The notes beneath the pieces were generated by a model. It had not been told where the DNA came from and did not search any database. It was given only the letters and a program-made list of their open reading frames with translations. From Siphonodentalium dalli (lineage: Eukaryota; Mollusca; Scaphopoda; Gadilida; Siphonodentaliidae): a DNA stretch of 64,000 nucleotides. The stretch lies in the NCBI GenBank assembly GCA_032622095.1, contig CP136067.1, forward strand, positions 78,456,705 to 78,520,704, in the 5' to 3' direction. The translations under genes were made by a program, and so were the position numbers. Positions 44,763 through 57,180 of the stretch are shown one piece after another. Position 1 is the first letter of the stretch; each line of letters begins with the position of its first letter.

Positions 44763-45534
44763 AACAAACTCCAAATATTTTAGAACGTTTGACCGTTGCA
44801 TATTCATTCATATCCATTTATATCCAAACAACTAAAAATATCTGTTTATTCACTGGTATCAATATCTATAATTAAATTCAATATAAATATTAATATAATC
44901 AGGAAACTATAGTGAAATACTTCAAGTCTTTATATAGCCATTACTGCTTGTATTCTGTCAGTCAGGGGTGCCGGGTAGACGGCCATCATTGGCCACGGCA
45001 CTCCACACAATACATATACAAATTGACATGTATTATAATGTATAATGTATTGTATTGTGGAATAAAATATTATCCTTATCCTTATCCATGTCTACAAAAA
45101 CTACATTTATATCCCAATATGTGCACTTGTTTCGGAAAATCATGTACAGGCCCGAATAACCTGGGGATTTACCATAATGTTACATGACCATGCAGTCGTG
45201 TGTGAGTGTTTCACCCGATTACCAAACAACAACAAAACAGTAAAATGAAACGTAATATTAGCCAATCAGAAATTTCACTGATAAACTGTGATATCGTTTG
45301 GCTTATTGATCTGGCACCATGCGACTCACGTGTATCGCGTGAAGCCAGGTATACCTCATTTCACTTCAGTCAACATGTCGGCCTGTTTTATTGGTAATTT
45401 GTTATATATGTTATAGTTATTGTTCTGGACCACATCGACAGTTTTAAGACATACGGGAACCTTTAGCTATATGTTAGTGGGTTGTCTCAAAGACAAGTGA
45501 CTCTTTCGCGTAATTATTTTGAGAATTTGAGTCT
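44763..45534. other. no gene; possible retroelement tail
   Basis: GGGTGCCGGGTAGACGGCCA at 44968 pairs partly with TGGCCACGGCACTCC at 44990-45004. An AATAAAATATTATCC block then ends in TTATCCTTATCCTTATCC at 45070-45090, which looks like the tandem-repeat tail of a short retroelement on the + strand, perhaps from about 44960. Confidence 0.4.
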
Positions 45535-45905
45535 CTAAACCCGGCCTCATATTTTTTTTATCAAGACACACGAGTATTATCGGCACGCGCAGTGACGCAA
45601 GAGCTTAGCACAATTATACCGATCAATGTTATTATTATGTTAATTACAATTTCATTATGATATTCAATTTGCGTTGAGTTATTTAGTGCTGAATATGAGA
45701 TAAACATAGGTGATAAAGGCGGTTGAACAATTATGTCAACATGAAAAGACACATTTAAAATGGAACAAAAAGGTGTCCTTACTTCTTCTTTGGTTGTGAT
45801 AAAGAAATCAATATTAATGTTTTAACCCCAGACGTTTCGAGATCGTTTTTCCTTTCTAAAATGTTATTATGTGATCAAAAGGATCCTTAATTCTTCCCAA
45901 TTCTA
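45535..45905 (+). repeat. dispersed repeat R2, copy 2
   Basis: Partner of 10180-10537; shares ATTATCGGCACGCGCAGTGACG, GAGTTATTTAGTGCTGA and CAACATGAAAAGACACATTT. Homology ends near CCAATTCTATTAG at 45898, where copy 1 runs into the Pal-A palindrome. Confidence 0.75.
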
Positions 45906-47655
45906 TTAGTCTGTCGTTGAGGGTCAGGGTCAACATATATAGAACAAATTGGGGACGATGCGATGTTGGTGTCATGCAAAACATTGTAAATATCCACTGA
46001 ACAACATATGCAAATCAGCTCTTGGAAACATTGTTATCCAAGATGGCGTCCAACATGGTTGTCTATATTGCATCAGTTCTCGAAAAAAGGCATAATACGA
46101 TATATTGTGGCAAAGTTATACCAGTTTGTGTGAAATTAGAGTACGGATGCGAATAGAGTGACGCGGACAGAAGTTAATACAATCGCGGCAATGAAATATC
46201 TGTCAAAATGACCGAAACTCCAAGACATGCCACGATAATGGCAACATATTGGATAATCACCTTGGAGGAAAAATACGTATTGGTAATATAAAAGTATGTT
46301 TTAGTATCTTTAAATGTACATAGATAATTAATACAGATCCATCTGACGGATTTATCGGTCACTGCAGCCAAATAAAATCCAATGATTACGTCTCTAAAGT
46401 TCGGGTTTTCTGCTTATCCAACGGTCGGGCCAAAATAGAATACTTTTGGGTATGCAAAACACGAAGTGATGTTTCGCCACACGGTGTATGGTAGTTTCAT
46501 TTGACTTTGTGATTATTTATTGAATGTAACACATAAAGAGAAATGCATTTTTGTATGGTATAATGACTAGTTACATTTACGGAATGTTCTACACTCTCCG
46601 TGATAATACACCATACATATATGTCCCAATATGTATTATACTCTAAAGAAACACTCATCTCTTCAATAGATTAGCACTATATCTCACCAGATCAAAGAGA
46701 GGTACATCGTACAGTTTATGTAAGACTAATTTTCACGCTGCTATCAAACCGGTTTATTTTTTTTCAAATTACTTCAGTCGCCACTTTACAACTGGAATAT
46801 GCTACCACGCAATGCACAATATTAGTTTTCAGTATCGTTTTGTTTGAAAATATCTTAAAATACTACCCACCTACCTTTGCTACATATCAGGTGACCATCG
46901 TTTAAAGCTGTTATTACAGCGTTGAACATTCACGAAATGTTGCTATGTGTGGTTTTGTGTGCCTGTAACTGCATGTAACATTAGGGAGAAGGTGTTCTAC
47001 AGCAGTGAATTTGAAAAGTTTTATTTTGCAGATTTCAAAATAAATTATTACCGGTCATATTCGTGAGACTGCTCTGAGTACACATATTTGTGTATTTAAC
47101 TATTTGATTACACATGCAATCACACGATTCAATATAAAAAAGGACATATAAAACTGCGTTACTTTTCCTTTTCTGGGCGCCCAAAAGTCCAGATTTAACC
47201 ATTGCATGAGACCCAGCATTCGATTGATCTCCCGTCAGATTCATCAGAGAGAATTCTTACATGCATCTCTGATCAAAAGTTTCTATTATACACATGATTA
47301 TTCCTCGAATAATTCGACGAGCGTGTGTTCACTCTTATAGGACTAGCTATTAAATTTAGCACAGAATGTAAATTTCATCGGTTTTGTCCATTTTTCCCGG
47401 GGCCATTTTAGGAGAGACATTCTGCAGATATGGTTGACGACTAAGCATTGTTTGTCAATATTTAAATTTATTACGAATTTGGCATTAATTGGTTCACTTA
47501 CCACATATATTCCGTAATATACGATATGAACCGGGCGCCATCTTGAATAGAAAATTTTCCCCTATGCGGATTTTGGATATTTTCCTCAGATTCTTCACGA
47601 CAAAATGACACCATAACACCTTGTTAATGTGTTATGGGCCAATGCTTCAACGACC
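45906..47655. other. no gene seen
   Basis: Non-repetitive AT-rich DNA. Frames are under 70 codons. ATCCAAGATGGCGTCCAACA at 46037 and GGCGCCATCTTG at 47537 are short GC-rich phrases without further support. Confidence 0.45.
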
Positions 47656-47659
47656 AGAC

Positions 47660-48118
47660 TATATACGAAATTTATTACCCTCGTCCACTAATTCGATTCG
47701 AGCCTCGCTAAAGCTTGGCTCGGATCGAATTTAATGCACTCGGTTAAAGTGATGTGAAACACTCTGGTAGGGTGATCAAATAGAAATTGAGAATAATCTT
47801 GCTCAAAGTATTTATTTGTTATGAATATCCAAATTGACGAAACAAACCGTCATTCGTATATATTAATTAAATGCAATGACTCTCAATGGCGAAATCTTGA
47901 TATCGCCGATAGTTGCGTCCCGAATCGAGATGTAAATATTTACAATTGGCGTAGTTCAGACGATGTTTTCTATGGAGTGGTATGGTCGATTTGTTTGAAA
48001 TTTTCGGCAATGTTAGTATAATGGTACAATCCCCAGGTTAATAACTTATCAATTTCACGCACACGAACAAGTCCATAATATGTCTTTAATAAATTTCGTA
48101 TATAATTGCGACTCATTA
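47660..48118. mobile_element. palindromic MITE (Pal-A), interrupted copy
   Basis: 47660-47747 and 48090-48118 together match Pal-A at 10538-10656 (TATACGAAATTTATTACC, TCGAGCCTCGCTAAAGC, TGCACTCGGTTAA, then TAAATTTCGTATATAATTGC). They are split at TTAA by the element at 47748-48085. GCGACTCATTAGAGAT follows, as at 10653. This gives a nested insertion with its empty form in the same window. Confidence 0.75.
47748..48085 (+). mobile_element. TTAA-flanked non-autonomous element, copy b
   Basis: 338 bp, AGTGATGTGAA to ATAATATGTCT, bordered by TTAA at 47744-47747 and 48086-48089. It is related along its length to 1511-1883. It inserted into the TTAA of Pal-A; the uninterrupted Pal-A keeps a single TTAA at 10631-10634, so TTAA is the target-site duplication. 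Confidence 0.85.
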
Positions 48119-48252
48119 GAGATCATCTATAAGTATGCTAATTGTAAAGAATTATAGAACGGGCAAATGCAACTCCTAGATATGGAACGATAGTGACTTT
48201 GATGGAGTTGTCGTTTAAATAATATGAAATATAAGTGCTTGTTGCTGTCAGA

Positions 48253-48294
<42 letters not shown>

Positions 48295-49384
48295 TAAAAC
48301 ATTATAGTCGCCGTCGTTGTTTATCTTTCTTTTATTTTTTTTTATTTCCATTGTTTTTAATTTTGTGTTTGTTTGTTTTTTATTATTATTAATTTTGCTT
48401 TATCTGTTAATTTTGTTATAACCTGTATATGTTTGAATCTAGGTCATAAATAAACTTCATCTATAGAACCATCTTTTTTTGGCGCTTTACGGGGTATATT
48501 CCCAGATGGCCCGTGCCAGCACAAGTCTCATGTTGTCAGCTTGATTACTCAATACCTTCATCGTGATTTACGACATTATTATGTAGGCTGACAGAACTCC
48601 AAGGGAGAAGTCCGTCTGGGCGCGTGTCATCACGAGGCGACGACTCATGTATGACGTTCCCCCAGAACAAATATCACTAAACGGTGGCATAGGGGCAATA
48701 AATGAATATCAGTGGTTCTTTTGTGTCCTTTTTTGCAATACTTGCAGCGATGTAACGAAATTCAAACTCTCCCCAATCATGGAACAATAGACGGGATGAA
48801 AATCGGAGGACCGCGGGAGTCGTATGAGAAGAGCGGTTTTAATTATCATGTCAAAAAATAAAATTGATGATGTTCTCTTCGTTCGGTAATGAGTTTTAAC
48901 CTTTTTGTCGTACGGCCAATCTACTGGAATCATTCACGTTCGAAGAAAAGAGTGAAATTCTTTTCTAAGTTCCAGGCAAGCCCGCGTTGAGCATACACGG
49001 ACATAACGCGGTACGGCAATGCCATGTCAAATATTAATATAAAATGGAGTATCCACCTTTGCATATGCCCGTTCCGATTTTACACTACAATTACTATGCG
49101 TACGTGCATGGTTTTACCAGAACATAATGATATCGATTCTATACGAGCGGTATGGGAAGGTTTGGTGGTCAGATATCGACGTTTAAATCCGGCAGTTTTG
49201 ACATTTGGTCGGGCGACCAGATAAAAGGACCGCCCGTTATAAAGAGCGTTTCTGCAACTGTGTGGTTTCCTTACATTCGACCCGTATTGTTGCCGTTCTG
49301 TGACATACTAAACACTGATATCGCTCTATATGTCATAGAATGTATCTCATCAAAAGAACTTCGAAGTGGAACACAAAAGATCGT
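48119..49384. other. no supported gene; AAT microsatellite
   Basis: (TAA)n lies at about 48255-48293. The flanking poly-T/TTATT DNA resembles a retroelement tail. A GC-richer patch at 48490-48700 and a 74-codon minus frame at 48709-48933 lack motifs. Confidence 0.4.
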
Positions 49385-49460
49385 TCCGTGTTAGTCCTGT
49401 CTCGATGTGGTAAAATAAAGAGCGTTTCCTTCATTCGGAAAGTAGTAAACAGCCACAACA
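49385..49460 (+). repeat. short dispersed repeat, copy 1
   Basis: TTCCGTGTTAGTCCTGTCTC, GATGTGGTAAAAT and AAAGAGCGTTT match TCCCGTGTTAGTCTGGTCCT, GATATGGTAGAAT and ACAGAGCTTTT at 57098-57140. Confidence 0.55.
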
Positions 49461-51093
49461 CTTCTGTATATAGATGATGGAATTTATATACGATCACCAA
49501 CATGTGACACAGTCAGAAGTTGCTAGGTACAATATGACGTCCGAAGATGAAGAGTTCCAATATTGAATAACGCCATTAGAGAGCGTTCACATTTGTATGT
49601 GTTTTTTTTCTCACCGTGTTATTTCGGATGTTCTTGTGGGGTCTTCGCGAACCTGAGTGTTACGAATGTCATTGGTTGCGATTGATTTTCGTGCTTTATT
49701 CGCCTGGCAAGCTGAAATTGGCATATGACTTTTTATGTGTGTAATTTTGTATCTAATAGGATGTCGCTGGTTATCACAACTAGATATCTGGGTCTGTTTA
49801 TGGTGTACTCATCTCACATTGACTTAAAGATGTTACTCACTATCACATTTCAAAACCAATTGGATGCGAAACGAACTAGATCTGTCTAAATAGCGTCAGT
49901 CGCTGGTAAGAAGTTAGTAGAAAAGTATCAAATTAGCATTGTGATACGGTACATGTAAATATAGTTTCATTTTTCACGTTCGGTGTTTCAGAAAAGTCAA
50001 CTAATACTTGAAACATTTGTATGCCCAGGAATAATATTAACTACGTTCAATATTCCGCACAGCAAGGAGGCAAACGCTCTTAATTTAGATATATAATAAA
50101 CAAACGCTCTTTATTGATATCGGCTGTCAAATGTACCCTTTTCTCTCGTACGATCATGTATATCACCTCGATAAGTCGATATAAAGCATACACAGTCCGT
50201 ATATAAGTGTTTATGATTGTATCGACCTATACTGATTCCTGGAACTAGATAATTACACGGGCTTACTAGACCTAATTTTAGGAATTAATATTATGCTTCC
50301 ACTCTAAAATTATTTCGTGTTAAATGACGTATCGTGTCGTGTTATCTAAAGGTCAGTAAAATTAAATATATATATAAAGTCTTGCTAACTCTGCATGGAC
50401 AGCCAAGGCCAATGAGAAAGGCAGATGTTGATATTGTATATAGAACCACAAAGTAAGCGCGACAAAACAACTGCATGTGGTGTTACATAACTCAGAAAAA
50501 AAATAAGTGAGATATTTTTCCACTTCCACATAACGAGTCGCGATGTCAGATGGGGCTCCTTGTAACCCGGTTGTTCTGTTCGCGACTTTCCGTCTCACTT
50601 ATAACTCCGCGTCCCAGAAATGTCGAGTATCATCAAGATAAACTCATATGTATATAAAATGTCACATTGACAACATTCCGAAAACATATTCTACATGCCT
50701 GATACAACCGATACTGTATCCACGATGGGCTAGTTGTCGCTGCCAATAAACAAAATCCCTGTCAGGTCCGATAAATCTTGTCTTACTTGTCAGTGTGCTG
50801 CAAAAAAATAACTCTCGCATGTTCCGCTCGTCAGTATAATAACATAGAAAATATACACTGCTTAACGATCACCATGCAAACTATTTCAGTTCTTTCTCAA
50901 AAATATTATGACTCGAGCCTGGCAATTTCACGTTGTTCCTAAGAATTTGTCCAAACAGCATGATGTTATTACAGTTGTCAGTTTCTATTCTACACAACCA
51001 TGCATGCAGCCAACAGTATATATATGAATGGGTTTAAAACAAAAACAATCCTACTCGAGTAATATCATGGAATTGTCAAATAGTATAACAGTT
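49461..51093. other. no gene seen
   Basis: AT-rich DNA with AACGCTCTT phrases at about 50072 and 50102; frames are short. The 78-codon minus frame at 50362-50598 is not supported. Confidence 0.45.
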
Positions 51094-51200
51094 CGTGACC
51101 AATCAATCAATCATGTTTATTTGTACGGTACACCATATATGGTCAAATGTACATGAACACAGAATAACAAGACAAAATGGACGGATTACATGAAACAAAG
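51094..51200 (-). mobile_element. LINE 3' tail, minus strand
   Basis: AATCAATCAATCATGTTTAT, TGTACGGTACACCATATATG, GTCAAATGTACATGAAC and AAAATGGACGGATTACAT match 52958-53070 and, reversed, 61500-61622. It is a short 5'-truncated copy that ends in TGATTGATTG on the minus strand. Confidence 0.8.
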
Positions 51201-51560
51201 TTAAGTAACAACAATGATATATGGTTTAAACATATTTTATTTGCTCAATGCATATAGTATTAACATACACACAGGCAAAAGGGATGGGATGACAAGTGCT
51301 GTCACTTACAGTAACATGCTCTCCCCATTGTCAAAATACTGAATATATACAAATTAAACGCTCACAAGAGCAAGGAAATATGTTATAACAATATAGCTAT
51401 GCACAAGTAATGACAACTAATAGTAGAAAGAAATGATGGATTGTTTCACATGTTATGTATGAGAGAAAGAAGATTGATACAACAAACACGCGATTATAGA
51501 GGTACTGAAATTTAGCAAACGGTATAACAAGGATGGAGAGAGAGAGAGATATATATTGGG

Positions 51561-51563
51561 AGA

Positions 51564-51632
<69 letters not shown>
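51561..51632 (+). repeat. (AG)n microsatellite
   Basis: A nearly pure GA run of about 70 bp, preceded by a shorter impure run at 51536-51550. Confidence 0.98.
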
Positions 51633-51637
<5 letters not shown>

Positions 51638-51850
51638 ATGTGCATGGTGTCGACCGCTTTACTGGGTTCGATAAATATTTAACGTCAAGGGCGAAATATC
51701 ATCAATTATAGTCAATTCGCTTTCACGTTCTTATATTAGCTCTACACATCTCAGACGTCGAGATTGAAACGTTTTGTTTCTTTAATGAAAGATTACAGTA
51801 TTCATATCGTGACTTATATATGGGTTGCCGAACAAAAGTGTCTTGACTGA

Positions 51851-51906
51851 TATGGTATTCACATCAAAAGGTATCAAACTATTGTATCTTTTGATGTGAA
51901 TACCAA
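51851..51906. repeat. hairpin, 18-bp perfect arms
   Basis: TGGTATTCACATCAAAAG (about 51852) and CTTTTGATGTGAATACCA (ending about 51905) are exact reverse complements around a loop of about 18 bases. Neither arm belongs to a recognised repeat in the window; it may be a very small MITE. Confidence 0.8.
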
Positions 51907-52227
51907 CAATGATATATGGCGATATACGATCATATATATATGTCAATATACATATGTTTTACCGGTATATGCATATGCCTACCATAAGTTGTGATAATAT
52001 ATGTACTATGTAGATGATTGGCAAATATACCATTCATAATTGAGACTGGCAACACTGGCATGGTATCAAGTCGAAGAATCTTTGTTTATTTTTAGTTGTA
52101 CTCGATTTAAGAGATTTAAGAGTTCGTTATACTCGGTTATCAAACCCTTTCTTTTTCAATCCACAGATGACGAAGTGTGCCAGAGGCCCAGAGCCCGCAT
52201 AGTTTTTGAGTCACTATTGCATGGTCA

Positions 52228-52842
52228 TTATTTGTTTAAATAGGTTCTCGTTGTGTTGTTAACAGATTGGGTGATATGTTCTCGTAAAATAGGACACGCT
52301 AGCATATATATGAGCTCGTATGACAGAGAAGTATTCAGTAAATACGAAAAATGTTCTTCGTTGTCGATTTCATTGCATGTTTCGCAAATTCGGTCCTCTT
52401 CGTCGAGATCGAAGTAGCGTCCGCGTTTCGATGCCCAAGGTGTAGGCAACTTATTCTTAATTTTGTCAGGGATTCACGATGTTTTGGAAGAAATTAAGTT
52501 GAGATATTCTTCAAAGAAGTCATCGTTTTGAATGTTCTGTACGTTCTAAGTTTGTTCCTTGGAGGATCACATCGATTGCTATTTTTGGAAGTTTGGTGCG
52601 AATATTATTATTAAATATTTGTTTCTTAATGAGTTATCGATGAAGTCATTAATGTCGTGACGTGGGGACATGGATGTGACTAATTGTTGACATTGTGACA
52701 ACGACCTGCTCCATGAATGCAGATTAGATTCAAATAGTTGTTTGTCGGCCATAAATGCCCCAATGGTGACTTTAATTCCCAAAACGACGGAAATAACGTT
52801 CAAAACGAATATACTATAACACGACTTGACTATACTCGTCAC
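52228..52842 (-). pseudogene. C-terminal part of a second LINE (minus)
   Basis: Read on the minus strand, 52842-52579 contains FESNLHSWSRSLSQCQQL, then RHDINDFIDNSLRNKYL; after a stop and shift, 52449-52228 reads ASKRGRYFDLDEEDRICETC, then NEIDNEEHFSYLLN. The sequence of a W-containing helix, then R-x-C-x-x-C-x(n)-E-H-F, is the usual end of CR1/L2-like LINE proteins, where C..C...H...C forms a knuckle; the last cysteine appears lost. The reverse transcriptase and endonuclease are absent. The fragment is broken by at least one stop, and its own 3' tail is not obvious. Confidence 0.65.
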
Positions 52843-52954
52843 ATGGGATTGTCGTGTTTATGAATGGAGAGTAAAACACAGTCTAGTTATAACTACACCA
52901 AGGTTTGCATACAATCAACTCTCGCAAGTTGAATGTAATGAAAATTAGGTCTAG

Positions 52955-53090
52955 TTTTAATCAATCAATCAATCATGTTTATTTGTACGTTACACATACA
53001 TGGTCAAATGTACATGAACTCAGAATAACAAGACAGAATAACAAAGACAAAATGGACGGATTACATAATACAAAAGTTAAGAAGTAACAA
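52955..53090 (-). mobile_element. LINE 3' tail, minus strand
   Basis: AATCAATCAATCAATCATGT, TTATTTGTACGTTACACAT, GGTCAAATGTACATGAAC and AATGGACGGATTACATAATA match 51094-51200 closely, with a small internal duplication (AGAATAACAA). It runs straight into the 23-bp satellite. Confidence 0.8.
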
Positions 53091-53139
53091 CAATGGTATA
53101 TGGCGTACGGTGGCCCGTACGTGGCACGGCGAAACAAAC

Positions 53140-53440
53140 TTTTCAAAAGTTTTTCAATCACGGCAGAATAAACTTTTCACTCACGGCAGAATAAACTTTT
53201 TACTCACGGCAAAACATTCTTTTCATCCACGGCAAAACAAACTTTTCACTCACGGTAAAATAAACTTTTCACTCACGGCAAAACATATTTTTCACTCACG
53301 GCAAAATAAACTTTTCACTCACGGCAAAACAAACTTTTCACTCACGGCAAAATAAACTTTTCACTCACGGCAAAACAAACTTTTCACTCATGGCACAATA
53401 AACTTTTCACTCACCGCAAAACATACTTTTCACTCACGGC
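53140..53440 (+). repeat. 23-bp satellite, about 13 copies
   Basis: The unit is AAACTTTTCACTCACGGCAA plus three variable bases (AAT or AAC). Copies are 23 bp apart (for example CACGG at 53297 and 53320) without spacers. Units ending CAAAAC and CAAAATAA partly alternate, suggesting a 46-bp higher-order unit in part of the array. Confidence 0.95.
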
Positions 53441-53824
53441 TTCGTGTACCTACTAAACTATATTTGTCACTCTGAAAATCAATCCGGTTACAATCTTAGA
53501 CATCATGCACTACGACTGACAGTGGACGCCACAAAGGATATTTATAAGAATAACTGATTATTGATTGATGATGACTAAATGATTAATTGTTTTTCCATTT
53601 TTATCCTTTGTTAGATAGCCAGTCAACTTCTCCTATTATAAATATGATAATATATGGTAATATATATATGATATATATGCCCACCATAAGACTGAGTAAA
53701 ACACTGTTAGCAGCTTTTCTCTCTCACCAAATGCGGAATGCGGTAAAACATCCTTACATGTAGCCACGTGCGAATTAACTTCGAAGAGGGTTATGTTGAG
53801 TGATATGGTGCATAATATATAATA
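53441..53824. other. no gene seen
   Basis: AT-rich DNA with an ATATATATATGATATATATG stretch at about 53660, between the satellite and a minus-strand Helitron. Confidence 0.45.
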
Positions 53825-54036
53825 CTAGCAGGTGACCCGACTTCGTCCGGGTTTTGACCTTGAATTGACCATTTTGAATGTCAAGGTCAGGTCGGGGTCA
53901 CGATTTGACCCGTCCAAAACACTCCCCGGAGAAAATTACCCGTAGATATCAAATTTCGTCGAAATCCGTCCAGCAATTTTCCCGGCCATAGCTAACAGAC
54001 AAACAAACAGACAGAAGTCTCAAAATATATATTAGA
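53825..54036 (-). mobile_element. Helitron family 1, element J, 212-bp miniature
   Basis: On the minus strand it starts TCTAATATATATTTTGAG at 54036 after an A. A short TCTGTTTGTTTG microsatellite and a single AAGGTCAAAACCCGG-type subrepeat follow, and it ends CCCGGACGAAGTCGGG, spacer, CTAG at 53828-53825, then T. It is the smallest complete copy here. Confidence 0.85.
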
Positions 54037-54057
54037 TCATTTGTGGGTACCCGTTTC

Positions 54058-54436
54058 AAGGTGAAGGTCACCTCGGGCGGAAAAACAGACCTGATGAAAA
54101 TCACCCCCATTCCTAGGAACCCCTAAGTACGAATCACACAACACGCTCATGTCTGGACACAGACACAACACGCTATTGTCTGGACACATATACGCTCTTT
54201 ATCAACGACACTGCGGATACGAACGCTCTTTAACTATCACGCGATTAACCCATGAATTCCCATTTCTGTGGCGGGGGAATGGAGAAGGAGTTCTCTGACG
54301 TTCTCCAACACGGCGGTAAACACTGCCCGTGATTTTTAACCTTAGATTGGAAGTTTGAACTCAATCGGTCCAGCCGTTTTCCCGGCCATAGCTAACAGAC
54401 AGACAAACAAACAGAAGACCCAAAATATATATTAGA
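54058..54436 (-). mobile_element. Helitron family 1, element K, 3'-truncated
   Basis: The 5' end at 54436 (TCTAATATATATTTTGGG) and the following TTAGCTATGGCCGGGAAAAC match element J. An AAGGTGAAGGTCACCTCGGG phrase occurs near 54060. No hairpin or CTAG end is present, so the 3' boundary is uncertain. Confidence 0.55.
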
Positions 54437-57084
54437 TATACATGTAGCTTGGATACAATTGTCTGCCAATTTATACACCCGCTATGGTTTCGAAGATAAA
54501 AAAAAAACCCGTTACCAAGCTGGGTTGCTCGACGAGATAGTCGATATGTGTATATAATAACAGCTGAGAAGATTCATTTTAGAAATGCATCTCACGTTAC
54601 ATTTTAACGACCATAGGTCTAAATGATAAGTACATAACGTTTGCGTGGCGACACAATTTCTTCATTAAACAACTCAACCTTGGTCAAATGCCCATCGCGT
54701 GCCAGACGATAAATACGGTTCCTCACTACAAGGTTGTCGTTTTACTGCGCTCATTGAGATAGGAAATACAATGGAGTTACAAGGGGTTTAATTTCGCCCA
54801 TTAATAATGTTTTGACAAGGAATCTGACGGCGCTTTCCGGCAACCATTGTCCAATAAACGAGTGAGATCTCCGGCATCGCTGAATGCGATACGATTCATT
54901 TTATCTTCATTTCATACAGAATTGACTTGCACGACACACAAACATACACAAGACTTACAGATTTTTCGTTGCTCATATCTGGTACTGTATTCCACAGCGA
55001 ATCCTGGAAGATAATCGAAAGAGGCATCGAATGTTCAAACCGGTTGCAACAAACAACGCACCCAGCTTAAATATCGATATGTTTCAATAGTATTCGATAA
55101 TTCCATGAGTTCCTACTCTGGCTACACCCCGTAGCACCCGATCCGCTTGGCATTATCAGATCATTCTTTAAAATCACTTCTTCGAGGAAAAAAAACGCTC
55201 TTTAAAAAACGCATTTTTTAAAAATTTATTTTTTCAGTTCTGAATACCTCCGTTATTTAGTAAATTTAAATTTCTTCGCTCTTTTAAAGAATCGATTAAA
55301 ATTATTATTTCCGATTTTTATTTTGTGTTTAATTTTTGAATATCTCCGTTATTTCGTCAATATAATCATCATGTTGTGCCCGTGGTCAGTTCAGTATTAA
55401 GATTTATATAATGTAATGGTGGCCTCGATGGGCTTATGTGGTACACAATTAAGTATCTATAGTTGGTAAATACTATCCGCTATTAAGTATCTATATATGA
55501 AAATGCTATGCGGATCGGGTGCCCGTATATATCATATTCCACCCGTTCAAATTCCGGGCACACTTTGATGTTCTGTCGGGAAACTTTTTTTAACATTGAA
55601 TAAACAACGCAGGAGATATGTTTCTTTGTTAATACTTGTTTCTTAATAACCTATTTCGCAGTAGGGGTGGTCCCAGCTCGCGATTGCATGTTTTTTTTAG
55701 ACTTTTGTGAGTAGTCGATATCGCAATAAACATTGTATTATTTACCGGGATAAATTCCATGATTATAGAAGCGATGCAAATCAACATCGGCTCAATAAAG
55801 TAACCTAAATCATGTATTCTCGAGCTGGGACCTTCACTAGCTGCATGTGGAATACATAAATATGGAACATATATCAAGCAAGAAATATCTTGCCTGCACT
55901 GTTTTTTAAATGTTATAAACTTCCTTGTCAGAATATCAAAATATTCTCAGGTTTTTGAACTGGTGGAGTATGATATATACGGGTATAGACAGAGTAGATA
56001 TTCGTGACACGATATACACTAGTATAAATATAATAACTTTATTTTGAATGCGTTTTAGTCGTTATATATTACAAAAATACGCCCAATACAATTGTAATAT
56101 TCAGTCGTGATATGACCTGACGGTTGCAACGACGTTAATCTCCAACCAAACTGACAGAGTTGTAATAAATAATCAAGTGACCCCACAGCTTTCTTGAAGC
56201 GATGGTATCCCATTCGGTTAGGTGCAATTGTGCATAATGTAATATGTCATCATTGGATTCCAATTGCCCCTGTACTGGTACCGTACAGTATTCCAACCAA
56301 CCAAACTCAACCAGATGTATGCAACTTTGACATACCCATTATTCCTGTTCTCATCTTGTTTTCGTTTATTCTTATTTACACATTTCATCGGTGCCACATT
56401 GTTATTTAGTGTTGCGAGGCACCCGTTTCGAATGCTCAGTCTCAAAATCAGAAACCGAAAGCAAGCTAAATTGCTAAAATTCATATATATTGGCGCCATT
56501 AATTATTCTAACGGGTCCAAACAGTTATTATATAGTTCTCGCCAATTCACCGTCACTTAAAATCGCCCTTGGTCATTTCTGGTGCATGGGCACATACAAA
56601 CTGACCACGCGCAAAACCGGTGCCTCTCCATATTATATGGGAACATGGCTAGCATTTATGCACCCACCCCTTTGTTGAGTGTTATTATTGGCAATACATA
56701 TGTTTAAAAACTAAAATATAGGTGACACGAAGCAACAAGCTAGTTAAATTCCGGATAATCGCAAATGTCTAATCAGCGCAAAGGGTAACACGAGTCGTGT
56801 ATTATGGACACGTTTTTAAGTTTAGACGGGGACTAGTGGATTCTACGTTCAACTGAGTTATTTTCTATTGCAATTAACGCCACGTGTCGGTTTGCGCTCC
56901 AAAAATACACCTGATAATATTTTAGCTTTTGAATATTTCCCGGTATCGAAATAGGACGACAAATACTTGAACTACCTTTCTATGGACATTATATGTCCCA
57001 GAAAAACGCAGTGAAGTAATTAAATATAAAACACGGTGCTTTGGGTTCCAAACAAACAACAGCCATGTACACGCCATGGACCAG
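54437..57084. other. no supported gene
   Basis: AT-rich DNA with AACGCTCTTT phrases at 55194 and 55276 (and two more at 54186 and 54228 inside element K). GTATCTATAG.TGGTAAAT and a related TAAGTATCTATATATGAAAA form a weak repeat at 55450-55510. Frames at 56194-56560 overlap on both strands without motifs. Confidence 0.4.
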
Positions 57085-57180
57085 AACAGAGCGTCCCGTG
57101 TTAGTCTGGTCCTGATATGGTAGAATTACAGAGCTTTTTTTATTTATGTGCGAAACAATGAAAACAGCTGGGAAATGGCT
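57085..57180 (+). repeat. short dispersed repeat, copy 2
   Basis: Partner of 49385-49460, with GTCCCGTGTTAGTCTGGTCC and ATATGGTAGAATTACAGAGC, then a TTTATTTATGTG block against TTCCTTCATTCGG. Confidence 0.5.
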
